From Mucilaginibacter hurinus (GTDB taxonomy: Bacteria > Bacteroidota > Bacteroidia > Sphingobacteriales > Sphingobacteriaceae): a stretch of 64,000 nt of DNA. A program made the translations under genes and the position numbers. The notes under the pieces are model-generated. The model saw nothing but the letters and a program-made list of their open reading frames with translations, had not been told where the DNA came from and searched no databases. Shown here one piece after another: positions 44,279 through 53,871 of this stretch. Location: positions 310,001-374,000 of the forward strand of contig NZ_QGDC01000004.1 of the NCBI RefSeq assembly GCF_003324525.1, given 5' to 3'. How positions within the stretch are numbered: the stretch's first letter is position 1; each line of letters opens with the position of its first letter.

Positions 44279-47200
44279 TTAAAATTTGATGTTGACGCCT
44301 GTATTAATCACCCTTTGAATGGGGTACACATTGCCAAATACTTCAGGATCGATATCGCTGTTTTTTGAAAATGTAAGCAGGTTTAATCCATTTACGAATA
44401 CACGCATGCCCGAAATACCTAAGTGGCTTATCCATTTATAAGGCAAATTATAACCCAAATCAACATTTTTGATGCGCAGATAATTTCCAGATTGCTCATA
44501 AAAGGTTCGGTTTAACCCAAATGAAGGCGTGTTGTTAACGTTGCTGCCAATAGTAAGGCGTGGCAATGTGGCGCCTAGCGGGTTAGATGGTGTCCAGCGG
44601 TTGAGTAATAGAATGTTACCCTGACGCATAGCATCGAGGCCGTAGTAAGGGCTTATTATCCTGTTATGCACGCCTTGCAGCAATACGCTAAAATCAAATC
44701 CCTTATAACTGAACCCTAAAGTGGCCCCATAATATATCCGCGGCTTACCTGTACCTACAGCTATCTGGTCATAGTCATTAATTACACCGTCATTATTCTG
44801 GTCAACAAATTTTAAGTCTCCCGGCTTCAATATATACCCTTCAAATGTGGCGCTTGATGCTGCTTCTTCTTCGGTTTGTATAATGCCGTTTGTTGCATAG
44901 CCAAACCCTCGCCCAACGGGCTGGCCTGTGCGGCGGTTGTAATCATTTACCCGCGGAATTTCATCTGCATAAATTACCTTAGATTGCTCGATAGATGCAT
45001 TAGCGGTAATAAAGTAGTTAAAATCATTATAATGATTTTGATAGGTTACAGTAAATTCACCACCGTTATACAAGTTAATACCAATATTTTCATTTGGATA
45101 AGTTGCACCTATAATGCTGGTGCTTGTGCCGCGCGGCTGCATTAAATCAAAGTACTTGTCGCGATAGTAATCAAGCCTGAATTGAAGCTTATTGTCAAAA
45201 ATATTGAAATCAACCCCAACATTTAGCTTGTTTGCCTTTTCCCACGTGGCTCCTACAGTAGTAAGCTGTGCTTTTTCTTTCATGCCATCGGCAGTCGCCG
45301 GCGGATCGTCGGCCCCAAATTGATAGTCGTTACCGTCTTCGTAAGAAGTGCGGTACGTGTAATAGCCAATATTGGCGTTACCCGTACGGCCATACGTTGC
45401 CCTCAGTTTCAATAAATCAATCCATGAGGCGTTATCCTTTATGAAGCTTTCTTCTGAAATTTTCCAGCCCAGGCCGGCTGCGTAAAACAAGCCAAAACGC
45501 TTACCCGGTTCATAACGGTCAAACCCGCTATAATTTAAAGCACCTTCGGCAAAATATTTATTATTATAGTTATATGAAGCTTTACCAGCTATGTTGGTAT
45601 AAGTTCCGGGCAGGTCAAAGTTTATAGTAGCACGGCGCTGATCAGCCATTACAAAAAACGAAAAGTTGTTTAATCCAAACTTTCTGTCGATACCTGCTGA
45701 TCCCTGAACATACCAAAATTGTGAGCTTGATACCAGCGCGAAACTGTTTACCTGGTCGCTGGGGTTACCGTACCTGTTATAAACAGTATCACCTGAGGTG
45801 GAAATTACCCTTTCAAAAACCGATGAAACTTTGCTTCTATCAGTAATAGAGCTTTCGCTTGTAGTTAAGTTACCCTTGGCCTTAACCCACAATCCTTTAA
45901 CAAAATCGTCAAATTTGTAAGTCAGGTCAAGGTTCACCATAACATCCCGCGTATTATCAATCCTGTATCCTGATTGCGTTAGCTGACTGAACAGGTTGGT
46001 TTTAAAATCATTTGATCCCCCAAAACTTCCGTTCGCATTTCTTATTGGATAAGCGTTGTTTGGCGTGGTATACATTCCACTTAATAAAGTATTGGTAGTT
46101 GCGCCCGGCTGATTGCCATTTTGTAAACGACCGAATAATTGAAGCGAAACATTAAACTTTTTACTTAAGTCGACATCCACATTTGTATTTATCGTGTATC
46201 GCGAAAATTCAGTGTTCGTATTATAACTTTCTATTTCATAATCCTTAAACATGCCTTGCTGGTTTAAGTAACCTAAAGCCACAACGTACCTGGCCTTACT
46301 GCTTCCACCGTCAACACTGAGATTATACTTTCGCATCGGCGAACTTTTTCTGAGCAAGGTGCTAAACCAGTTAACATCCGGGTAACCAAAAGGGTCGGTA
46401 CCATTACGATACGCTTCAAAATCGGCATCGGTATAAACAGGTGCGTTGCCCATGTTTTGAAGTGCTTCGTTATATAAATAAGCATACTGATATGCCGGCA
46501 GCGGTTTAGGCAGCTTTAATGGTTGCTGCATAGCAGTTTGCGCGGTAAATGATATACGCGGCGGACCGGCTACCGGCTTTTTAGTAGTTACTAATAATAT
46601 GCCGTTTGAGCTGCGCTGCCCTAACAGGATAGTAGAAAGTGCATCTTTCAAAACAGAAATCGACTCAATATTTTCAAATTCAAGAGATGAAAATTCACGC
46701 TGTACACCATCAATAACAGTTATTGGTGTCTGCCCCCTTAATGATAGGGTTATTTCAGAATTATCGCCAGACTCAGAGTTACCGGTAGTAGTCGGGATAA
46801 ATCCGGCCAAGGTGGCCGATAAGGCGTCGGTCTGGTTTAAATTACGATAGCCGGAGGTTTGCGTTGCAGATAAGCCAGGCAGGCGCCCTGCCAGTGCATA
46901 TGGAAATATGGTAGCTGGCGTTGTTACTATTTGATTGGTATATATCGACGCTATTGAGCCTAAATTGTTTTCGGCTTTTATTCTGCTATACAGTACATCT
47001 ATAGTGTCGGGATCTTTGATATACGTTTTTAACAACCTAACGGTTAGGTTTTTCGATTTGATTTTAAGCCTTTGAATATTAAATTCAGGGTGAGCAAGCA
47101 CAAGGTTATTACCCTGGGCGGTAATTAATTGAAAGGCGCCGTCTATATCTGTAACAGCAGTTGTTGCAGTGTCTTCAACCACTGCAATTTTTACACCCTC

Positions 47201-47365
47201 CAATTGCCGGCCAAAGTCATCAATCACCCTGCCTTTTATTGTATCGGCTGGTGCAGATTGCTTTTTCACCTTACTATTTATAGCTGTAGCAGCGTACGAT
47301 GGTTGAAGCAACCCGGCTATTACAACTGTTATAATGATAGTTCGTTTTAAGTAGCAATAAAACAT
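44279..47365 (-). CDS. SusC-type TonB-dependent receptor
   Basis: The 1,028-aa protein has a signal peptide (ending PSYAATA), a regulatory-like domain (IKGRVIDDFGRQLEGVKIAV), a plug domain (SIASIYTNQIVTTP, LRGQTPITVIDG, LLGQRSSNGILLVTTKK) and a C-terminal barrel ending VNIKF. The usual VVVGYG box before the plug is replaced by a divergent stretch around DTIDVLYSRIKAENNLG, so it belongs to a divergent SusC subgroup. It is followed by its SusD partner 14 bp downstream. It lies 39 bp after the GH43 gene. Confidence 0.93.
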   Translation of the reverse strand: MFYCYLKRTIIITVVIAGLLQPSYAATAINSKVKKQSAPADTIKGRVIDDFGRQLEGVKIAVVEDTATTAVTDIDGAFQLITAQGNNLVLAHPEFNIQRLKIKSKNLTVRLLKTYIKDPDTIDVLYSRIKAENNLGSIASIYTNQIVTTPATIFPYALAGRLPGLSATQTSGYRNLNQTDALSATLAGFIPTTTGNSESGDNSEITLSLRGQTPITVIDGVQREFSSLEFENIESISVLKDALSTILLGQRSSNGILLVTTKKPVAGPPRISFTAQTAMQQPLKLPKPLPAYQYAYLYNEALQNMGNAPVYTDADFEAYRNGTDPFGYPDVNWFSTLLRKSSPMRKYNLSVDGGSSKARYVVALGYLNQQGMFKDYEIESYNTNTEFSRYTINTNVDVDLSKKFNVSLQLFGRLQNGNQPGATTNTLLSGMYTTPNNAYPIRNANGSFGGSNDFKTNLFSQLTQSGYRIDNTRDVMVNLDLTYKFDDFVKGLWVKAKGNLTTSESSITDRSKVSSVFERVISTSGDTVYNRYGNPSDQVNSFALVSSSQFWYVQGSAGIDRKFGLNNFSFFVMADQRRATINFDLPGTYTNIAGKASYNYNNKYFAEGALNYSGFDRYEPGKRFGLFYAAGLGWKISEESFIKDNASWIDLLKLRATYGRTGNANIGYYTYRTSYEDGNDYQFGADDPPATADGMKEKAQLTTVGATWEKANKLNVGVDFNIFDNKLQFRLDYYRDKYFDLMQPRGTSTSIIGATYPNENIGINLYNGGEFTVTYQNHYNDFNYFITANASIEQSKVIYADEIPRVNDYNRRTGQPVGRGFGYATNGIIQTEEEAASSATFEGYILKPGDLKFVDQNNDGVINDYDQIAVGTGKPRIYYGATLGFSYKGFDFSVLLQGVHNRIISPYYGLDAMRQGNILLLNRWTPSNPLGATLPRLTIGSNVNNTPSFGLNRTFYEQSGNYLRIKNVDLGYNLPYKWISHLGISGMRVFVNGLNLLTFSKNSDIDPEVFGNVYPIQRVINTGVNIKF

Positions 47366-47404
47366 GAGATCTGATTTAAATAGTGCGAAGTTTAAGTTGT
47401 TGTG

Positions 47405-48505
47405 CTATTTTGATGGCCGCAGTAATGCATCGGTTGCCAGCGTTGTACCCACTGGCGCTCCAAAATCGGGGCTACCATCAGCCTTCCATCCAAATTTTTG
47501 TATACGCGGTGTACGGGTTACATTGCACCCTTGCCCGGGTAATGGATTGGCGTTGTAAATAATCCAATCCTCCTTGCCGTCTGCAGATTTAAAAAATCCG
47601 TTAAAGGCGGGTCCGTAAGCGTCACGAGAAGAAGAGAAGACAGGTGAAGCGGATTTAGTCCAATTTTCGGCAACAAGCGGATCGCTGCCACTCTTCAGCG
47701 TTAACAGCCCCAGCGATACGTTATCAGTTACACATGTATTGGCAGTGTAAGTTACAAATACGTCTCCCCCCTGATTTTTTATCACTTCGGGATTTTGATT
47801 TAGCGCTACCCGGTAGGTTTTTCCGGATTCAGTATACTGGTGGCGCTCCCAGGCATTTGTTGGTTCGGCTATTAAAACCCGGCCGCTTTCAAGCGTATAT
47901 GGGTCTTTCATTTTAGCTATGTATATCGACTGCTCGACATTGGTTTCGGAAGTTGGTGCCGCTTTAAAACCTGACCATAAGAAATATAAAGCGTTATTGT
48001 ATTCAAATACTGTACCATCAGTAGCTATAAAGTCATTTGCAGGATCAGCCACTTTGCCTTTAAATTCCCAGGTTCCCTGTAACGGGTCGGCCGAACTGTT
48101 TTCAATAACATATACGCGGCGGTTGGCAGGTTGGCCGTTATCGGCTGAAAAATAGGTGTACCACTTACCCTCCAAAAAATGTATCTCGGGTTTTGACACG
48201 TTGGTGTTATAATCTGAAATGACCGGCGGTGTATAGATAGTTTTTGAATAGGCCTGATCTAAAAAAATCATCTCCTGTGTACGGGTAAGTATCAGGTAAT
48301 TGGCCCCGGTATTCATGTAATAATAAAATCCGTCTTTTTGAGTGACGTACGGATCAAGAGCTGACCGCTTAATAGGGTTCGTAAAAGTTTTTACAGTGTC
48401 TTTGCTCTGATACTGCGGATCAAGATTTGGCGCATGCTCTTTTGAGCAACCGGCCACAACCAGACTTATAAAAAAACAACTATATAGTATTGTAGAGTAT
48501 CTCAT
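47405..48505 (-). CDS. Glycoside hydrolase family 43 lipoprotein
   Basis: The product is about 366 aa from the ATG at 48505 (MRYSTILYSCFF), which gives a lipoprotein signal ending VVAGCSK; a longer frame to 48583 overlaps the upstream gene. The five-bladed GH43 propeller shows the base Asp (RSALDPYVTQKDG), the pKa-modulating Asp (FIATDGTVFEYNN) and the acid Glu (NQNPEVIKNQG). GH43 enzymes mostly remove alpha-L-arabinofuranose or beta-D-xylose. DUF4961 and DUF5004 genes directly upstream are typical partners in PULs. The precise specificity is not determined. Confidence 0.9.
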   Translation of the reverse strand: MRYSTILYSCFFISLVVAGCSKEHAPNLDPQYQSKDTVKTFTNPIKRSALDPYVTQKDGFYYYMNTGANYLILTRTQEMIFLDQAYSKTIYTPPVISDYNTNVSKPEIHFLEGKWYTYFSADNGQPANRRVYVIENSSADPLQGTWEFKGKVADPANDFIATDGTVFEYNNALYFLWSGFKAAPTSETNVEQSIYIAKMKDPYTLESGRVLIAEPTNAWERHQYTESGKTYRVALNQNPEVIKNQGGDVFVTYTANTCVTDNVSLGLLTLKSGSDPLVAENWTKSASPVFSSSRDAYGPAFNGFFKSADGKEDWIIYNANPLPGQGCNVTRTPRIQKFGWKADGSPDFGAPVGTTLATDALLRPSK

Positions 48506-48527
48506 TGTTGCTGTTTGAGTGGTATTA

Positions 48528-49547
48528 TTAATTGCATGAGGTAAACCTGTAAACAAAAGCTTCATCAGTGCCGCGTTTACCAACCTTTACTGATCCATCC
48601 TTATTGGCTATCTTGTAAGTTATCCGTGTAAGTGTTTCATCCTTTTGAAGCCCAAAAAACGTGCGTGGGTATATCACAAGCCTGTATTCATCATTAGGCA
48701 ACGGCTTTAACTGGTTAGCCGGCACACCCCCGCACCGGGTAATCACCTTATTGTCGGCTGTAGTGGCCTGCGCGCACAAATAAATATCAGTTGTGCCTGC
48801 TAGCCCTGTCGGCAGTAAGTCATTATCAAAGTCAAACGTTAAAAAATCATTATCTGAAGCAGCAAGCGGCGATGCGTTTGCCAATGGCTTGTTACAAAAA
48901 TCAATAGGTTCTTCATTGGCGCCGCCGGTTACTTCAAGACACTTTGTGCTTAAAAACACCTTATTATCATTACTACCCTGTCCGCTTCCGGCACCGTTAT
49001 AACTTACATAATAGGCAAGCTTGGTAAACATATTTTGCTGACCTACTTTGGTTTTTATAGTAATAATTGGATTTACTGATGCGCCCTGCCTTATTACATA
49101 TTGTTTATCGGTTTTATATACAACCCATTCATGATCATCTAAAAAGTTATTTCCAGCCCGATAAACTGCTTTCAAATAATCAGGATAACTCAGGTCAGGA
49201 TACTCACTGTTAGGCACCTTTACATCATCACTTAACAATACAAACCGGCCATTACCCAGGTCGCTGGTGTACGTTATCGTAGTATTATTACCCTGCGTTG
49301 CCCTCCAACTCCTGGGTACCAGAAATCCGATGTATAAATTTGACGGGTCAAAGTCGCCAAGCGCTTCTGATTTGATCTTTACCAGAAGGTTTATAGTAAT
49401 AACTTCACCCACCTTCGCAGTTTGCGGTTCAACGCCATCAACCGGATCAATATCATCCACACATGATTGAATGATACCTATGCTGAATAGTATTACAGCA
49501 AATACCAGGTATTTGAAGTACTTATGTATTCTAATCTGTTTCATCAT
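48528..49547 (-). CDS. DUF4961-domain surface lipoprotein
   Basis: The product is about 339 aa from the ATG at 49547; the frame reaches 49571. It has a lipoprotein signal (LFSIGIIQSC) and beta-rich sequence (VGEVITINLLVKIK, NNFLDDHEWVVYKTD, a C-terminal DEAFVYRFTSC) that matches DUF4961 proteins, which occur beside SusD and GH43 genes in Bacteroidota. They are thought to be surface glycan-binding proteins. It lies 22 bp before the GH43 gene and 10 bp after the DUF5004 gene. Confidence 0.8.
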   Translation of the reverse strand: MMKQIRIHKYFKYLVFAVILFSIGIIQSCVDDIDPVDGVEPQTAKVGEVITINLLVKIKSEALGDFDPSNLYIGFLVPRSWRATQGNNTTITYTSDLGNGRFVLLSDDVKVPNSEYPDLSYPDYLKAVYRAGNNFLDDHEWVVYKTDKQYVIRQGASVNPIITIKTKVGQQNMFTKLAYYVSYNGAGSGQGSNDNKVFLSTKCLEVTGGANEEPIDFCNKPLANASPLAASDNDFLTFDFDNDLLPTGLAGTTDIYLCAQATTADNKVITRCGGVPANQLKPLPNDEYRLVIYPRTFFGLQKDETLTRITYKIANKDGSVKVGKRGTDEAFVYRFTSCN

Positions 49548-49557
49548 AATCATCGGC

Positions 49558-50010
49558 TTATTTATCGGCAAGTTTAAATGTGTATTGGTAAGTGTTCTGA
49601 TAATTTCCAGGGCAACCTTTTATAAAGCTAATTCCAAGTTGATATTTACTGCCCACGATAGGGAAAGCCAGTTTTGACGATATTGCGTTACCATCTGTGG
49701 GCCTGAACAACATGGAAAAAGGATATTGCGGATCGTTAAAATTCCAGGTACCCCCGGAATTTACGATGAATGGGAGTTCGCCGCTTAAACTGTAGGTATT
49801 ATCTTTATTAAAAGTTATGCTGAAAGCCGAGTAATCAGCATAAGGAGTTATATCAATACCATTTTGAACAATTTTGGCTATTTGCCAGGTACCGCTGATA
49901 TCCTTTTGTGGTTCTATTAACTCACTCTTGTTAGTTTTGCAGGCAGCCATCACGGACAATATGGCAATGCAAAAAAACTGTATCTTAATATTTTTTATGT
50001 GTATACTCAT
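49558..50010 (-). CDS. DUF5004-domain small lipoprotein
   Basis: The product is about 150 aa from the ATG at 50010 (MSIHIKNIKIQFF); a longer frame to 50085 overlaps the susD gene. A lipoprotein signal (AILSVMAACKT) precedes a lipocalin-like DUF5004 domain that opens ISGTWQIAKIVQNG and includes NDPQYPFSMLF. The molecular role is unknown; genes of this family travel with SusD and DUF4961 genes. It lies 11 bp after the susD gene. Confidence 0.8.
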   Translation of the reverse strand: MSIHIKNIKIQFFCIAILSVMAACKTNKSELIEPQKDISGTWQIAKIVQNGIDITPYADYSAFSITFNKDNTYSLSGELPFIVNSGGTWNFNDPQYPFSMLFRPTDGNAISSKLAFPIVGSKYQLGISFIKGCPGNYQNTYQYTFKLADK

Positions 50011-50021
50011 ATTTAACTTGT

Positions 50022-51797
50022 TTAGTAACCCGGATTTTGCACCAAACCGCCCGGCTTGGAAATTTCGTGCTGCGGAAATGCCCATAAATAAGTTTTAGGG
50101 TTGAAGGTATGCTGCCGTACCGAAAATCTTTGGTAAGTGTTTGTTCCATCGGCTTGTAATTGTGCCTGCATACCGCTCATTAATTTATTTTCTGTTTGAG
50201 GTGCTATTTTCCAGCGTCGAACATCCCAAAACCTGTGCTCTTCAAAGGCTAACTCAATGCGGCGCTCATGCTGTATGGCTGCCCGCATTTCTTCTTTATT
50301 CATGTTTGGTTTAAGGCCGTAATTGCCGTCTCCAACGTCTATGCCAGCACGTTTGCGTATCTCTTTCAATTGCTCCAAAACTTGTGTACCGGGTCCGTCC
50401 ACTTCATTTTTTGCCTCGGCGTAATTCAGTAGTACTTCTGCATAACGTATAAGCGGGTAGGCACGTTCGCCATAACTAAATAAATTATTAGCGTCTGTAG
50501 AGTCGCGCAACATTTTGTTTACGTAATACCCGGTAGATGTTCCTAAGCCCACCCTATCAATTGTAGGCGAACTAAAATAAATTAATACCGGCGCTATGGT
50601 TAAAGCTGAGCCGACATACAAAGCTTTCCTGGTGAGGTTACGGCATACTGTATAATTTAACCTCGGGTCGCGATTTGCGTATGGATTTGCCGGATCGTAG
50701 CCTGATCCTGTTTCGGTAATCGCTTTACCATTCTTCATCGGGAAAGCGTCAACCAGTTCCTGGTACGGATAAGTACCCTGCATATTGGGTAATCCTCTGC
50801 GGGTTGGCGGAGACCAATCCTCCTCCACTTGTTGCCCTGAAACTGTACGCCAAAATATAAGTTCTCTACTAAGCTTATTGGTGAAAGTTTGGTAAAATCC
50901 GGCCCCTGGCGTAGTTCCGGTGTTAAGCGAATACATTTTCATTTTCATAACACTGTCGGCAGCGGTCATGGCCAAACGCCAACGTTCCTTCGCCTGTTCA
51001 TGTGTTGGCTTAGGATAATACCCCACTAATGCCTTATTGTCACCTGCCATTAAATCCACAGGTGTATTGTTGCCGGGAATAGTTCCGTCATCATTAAAGA
51101 GCGGGCTTGCGGCGTAAAGCAGCACGCGAGCTTTTAAAGCCTGGCAGGCACCGACGGTCACTCGGCCAAAATCAAGCTGACCATATTCGCGGCTGAGCAA
51201 TTGTTTTGCCTGGTCGCACTGGCTAACTATATAATTGACTGTTTGTTCAAATGTGGCACGTTTTGTTGATATAGGCTGATTACGTTCATACAATGTGTCA
51301 CCTACAATTGGAACGCCGCCATAATGCTTAAGTAATAAAAAGTAATACCATCCGCGTAAAAAAATCGCCTCTCCTTTTACCCGGTTACGTTGCGATTGCG
51401 AAAATTTCGCCGTATCAACATGCCGTAAAAGCTGGTTTACTGCACGCACGTACTGGTATGATGTTTTGTAAACATCATCCTTAATAGTGCTGGGGTCGAC
51501 CGTGCCGTTTACAAATTGGAGGTATGTATTATCGGATAAATTTGCCGGCCCTTCGGCTTCGTCGCACGCGGCGCTCATACCTGTACGGCTATCATTGGCG
51601 TTAAAGCGCCTGCTGCTAAACGAAAAATCAACGCCGTTATAAATATTCGCCAAAAAGTCCATGGTACGGGCACTGTCAGCAAAAACAGTTTGTTCGTTCA
51701 GGTCAGTTATGACTACCGCATCCAAAAAACTTTGCTTTTTGCATGATACAGCGCCTATCAAAAGGCATGCGGCTATAAAACAATATGCTTTATTCAT
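50022..51797 (-). CDS. SusD/RagB-type glycan-binding lipoprotein without adjacent upstream SusC
   Basis: The 591-aa protein has a lipoprotein signal (CLLIGAVSCKKQ), the tetratricopeptide-like region (RVKGEAIFLRGWYYFLLLKHYG) and the C-terminal HERRIELAFEEHRFWDVRRWK and tail GGLVQNPGY. It is preceded by an SGNH esterase gene instead of a SusC gene. The DUF5004-DUF4961-GH43 series follows. It is a paralogue of the SusD at 42498, with many shared motifs but low overall identity by eye. Its SusC partner is probably one of the two receptors further along the operon. Confidence 0.94.
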   Translation of the reverse strand: MNKAYCFIAACLLIGAVSCKKQSFLDAVVITDLNEQTVFADSARTMDFLANIYNGVDFSFSSRRFNANDSRTGMSAACDEAEGPANLSDNTYLQFVNGTVDPSTIKDDVYKTSYQYVRAVNQLLRHVDTAKFSQSQRNRVKGEAIFLRGWYYFLLLKHYGGVPIVGDTLYERNQPISTKRATFEQTVNYIVSQCDQAKQLLSREYGQLDFGRVTVGACQALKARVLLYAASPLFNDDGTIPGNNTPVDLMAGDNKALVGYYPKPTHEQAKERWRLAMTAADSVMKMKMYSLNTGTTPGAGFYQTFTNKLSRELIFWRTVSGQQVEEDWSPPTRRGLPNMQGTYPYQELVDAFPMKNGKAITETGSGYDPANPYANRDPRLNYTVCRNLTRKALYVGSALTIAPVLIYFSSPTIDRVGLGTSTGYYVNKMLRDSTDANNLFSYGERAYPLIRYAEVLLNYAEAKNEVDGPGTQVLEQLKEIRKRAGIDVGDGNYGLKPNMNKEEMRAAIQHERRIELAFEEHRFWDVRRWKIAPQTENKLMSGMQAQLQADGTNTYQRFSVRQHTFNPKTYLWAFPQHEISKPGGLVQNPGY

Positions 51798-51842
51798 TAT
51801 AAATAGTATGTATATATCTTAACCATCGAAATATCCTTGCCC

Positions 51843-53645
51843 CTAGTTAACCTTCACCAGTTCGATTTTGCGTTTAAGCGGTTTGTTAGCTGCATAAATC
51901 TCATTTACCAGGTTGTCCATTTTATCCTGCCAGCCGTTGCGTGTTTCAGGTTTGCTGCCACGCTCGTACAGGCCGAGGTCAATCCAGGCATTGGTTTTTT
52001 TCAGTTCTTTCATTTTTTCCAGCGAAGCGGGATCACTGTCATTGGTGATACCGTTAGGACGGGCGAAGTTGTAAACCTGCACATAATAGTCGCGCATGGT
52101 TTTTTCTGTACTGAAACGCTCTTCATTCTTTTTTAATAGTTCCATGGCCTGCAGGTACTGCGGGGTAGTTTTAATGGCTGCCATATTTATGCCTTTAGCC
52201 AGCGTATCTGCCGAAAACCGACCCACTACCTTGCCGTCTATCTTAAGATCGTAAGTTTTACCGGCCAGGTTTTGCACCGTTATCATTTCGCGGTTAAGGT
52301 CCTGCATAAAGCTGATATATTTTACCGCTGCCGAGGCAGGCCTCGTGTCGCCGGAACGTTTGGTTTCATCAAGCGGAAAGGGCAGAGCGTAGGCTTTGTA
52401 ATTAAAGCTTACATTGCCACCGCTGCTCACCACATCACTTATTACGCAGTTAGTTGCCCCGGTTGTAAGCCCTTTAGCAGCGTCTATAGTAAAGTCGGCT
52501 ACATCGTGTCCTTTGAGGTTTTGATTGCGCAGGTATATGTATGCCCAAACCAGGTGACCTTCCGATTCAGGATGTACACGGTCGCCGCGACCGCTAATAG
52601 TAAACTTGGGATCATATTGCTGAAAAAACCGGTTTATCTGGTCCATAGGATGATATGCGTCTATGTATTTCCAGTTATTAGCTTCAGCAGCGTTTTTCTG
52701 CAGCGTAACAATCCGCTCGTAAGTTGCAGGCTTTTCGCTCCAGTAACCATCAACGGCGGTTGTTTTGGCATCATACGGCGAACCCGACATAATAATGGTT
52801 TGCATTTGCGGGCGTCCCTGTAATTTATTGATCACGAGTTTAAAAGCGCTGTCGCATTGAAAAACCAGCCTGTTAGACGTCTTTACCGGATCAGTAAAGA
52901 GATATTGGAAATAGCCCGAATCATTCATGCCAAACGTAAGGTTAAGCACATCCGGGTTTTTAGGAAAGATATCTTCAACCATCCGGTTATTGATATTGGC
53001 AACAATATCGCCTGCTATGCCGCCATTTAAAACCGTTATGCGGTGGTTAGGAAAACGCGTCATGTAATACAGCCAGATATATGAGTGATAGCGGCCGCCA
53101 TGGGTAATGCTGTTACCAACAAACATCACCTTTGAGTTCTCTTTAAAAATATCGTTCACATAAGCTGCATCTTCATACACCAGGTTAATTTTCCAGTTTT
53201 GGACGGTACCTGACGGTAGCGTTACTTTATATATTCCGCTGTTTCCCGTTGTTACCAACTTACCAACAGCAGGGTGTATGAAGGCGCCCGCAGCCAGCTT
53301 TACACTTGGCGTGATGCTGGTTAAATTAGCACCCGGTTTTAATTTAATTGTAACTACGTATGTCTCCCCATCAAGATTAAATACCGTTTCGCCTACCTGT
53401 ACACTGCCAGGTAATGAAAATTCTTTGATTCCCCTGTCAGCAACATCTACGGTATTGTTAACCGGCTGCGGCGACACTTTTTTTGTACACCCCTGAATGG
53501 TTGCCATCAGTGTTACCAGCAGCACTACAAGGATTAGCCTTATAATAGTATCTCTTTTTTTAGCTGTAAAAAATGAGGGCAAATAACTTGGTTTGTAGTA
53601 AAGTTCGTTCATACTTCTCATACTCCTATTTTGTTTATTTAACAT
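51843..53645 (-). CDS. SGNH/GDSL esterase lipoprotein with N-terminal beta domain
   Basis: The 600-aa protein has a lipoprotein signal far from the first ATG (LLVTLMATIQGCTKK, Cys near residue 53), so a later ATG around 53612 may be the true start. A beta-rich domain at about 60-160 (LKPGANLTSITPSVKLAAGA, GTVQNWKINLVYED) resembles DUF5018-type lipoprotein domains. The SGNH enzyme follows: VMFVGNSITHGGRYH, NGGIAGDI, TFGMNDSGYFQYLF and GRGDRVHPESEGHL. The last 450 residues are clearly paralogous to 32996-34489. It probably removes acetyl groups from the PUL substrate. Confidence 0.88.
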   Translation of the reverse strand: MLNKQNRSMRSMNELYYKPSYLPSFFTAKKRDTIIRLILVVLLVTLMATIQGCTKKVSPQPVNNTVDVADRGIKEFSLPGSVQVGETVFNLDGETYVVTIKLKPGANLTSITPSVKLAAGAFIHPAVGKLVTTGNSGIYKVTLPSGTVQNWKINLVYEDAAYVNDIFKENSKVMFVGNSITHGGRYHSYIWLYYMTRFPNHRITVLNGGIAGDIVANINNRMVEDIFPKNPDVLNLTFGMNDSGYFQYLFTDPVKTSNRLVFQCDSAFKLVINKLQGRPQMQTIIMSGSPYDAKTTAVDGYWSEKPATYERIVTLQKNAAEANNWKYIDAYHPMDQINRFFQQYDPKFTISGRGDRVHPESEGHLVWAYIYLRNQNLKGHDVADFTIDAAKGLTTGATNCVISDVVSSGGNVSFNYKAYALPFPLDETKRSGDTRPASAAVKYISFMQDLNREMITVQNLAGKTYDLKIDGKVVGRFSADTLAKGINMAAIKTTPQYLQAMELLKKNEERFSTEKTMRDYYVQVYNFARPNGITNDSDPASLEKMKELKKTNAWIDLGLYERGSKPETRNGWQDKMDNLVNEIYAANKPLKRKIELVKVN

Positions 53646-53871
53646 TTAATCGTTTTAGCTATAATTAACCAGGATCAATTGCCAAGGATAACAGTTAATA
53701 AAAATTGTTTATTAAAGCACATGCCGCAGTTGCCCCGAAGTATTATAATTGGTGTTATAATTAGTGTCAAAAGAACAAATTAACAAAGGATAACAGGGAA
53801 ACTAATAGTCGCATTTTAGATACAAATAGTATCATAATAGCTAGTTAACAGCTTAGAATTACGCTGTACAA

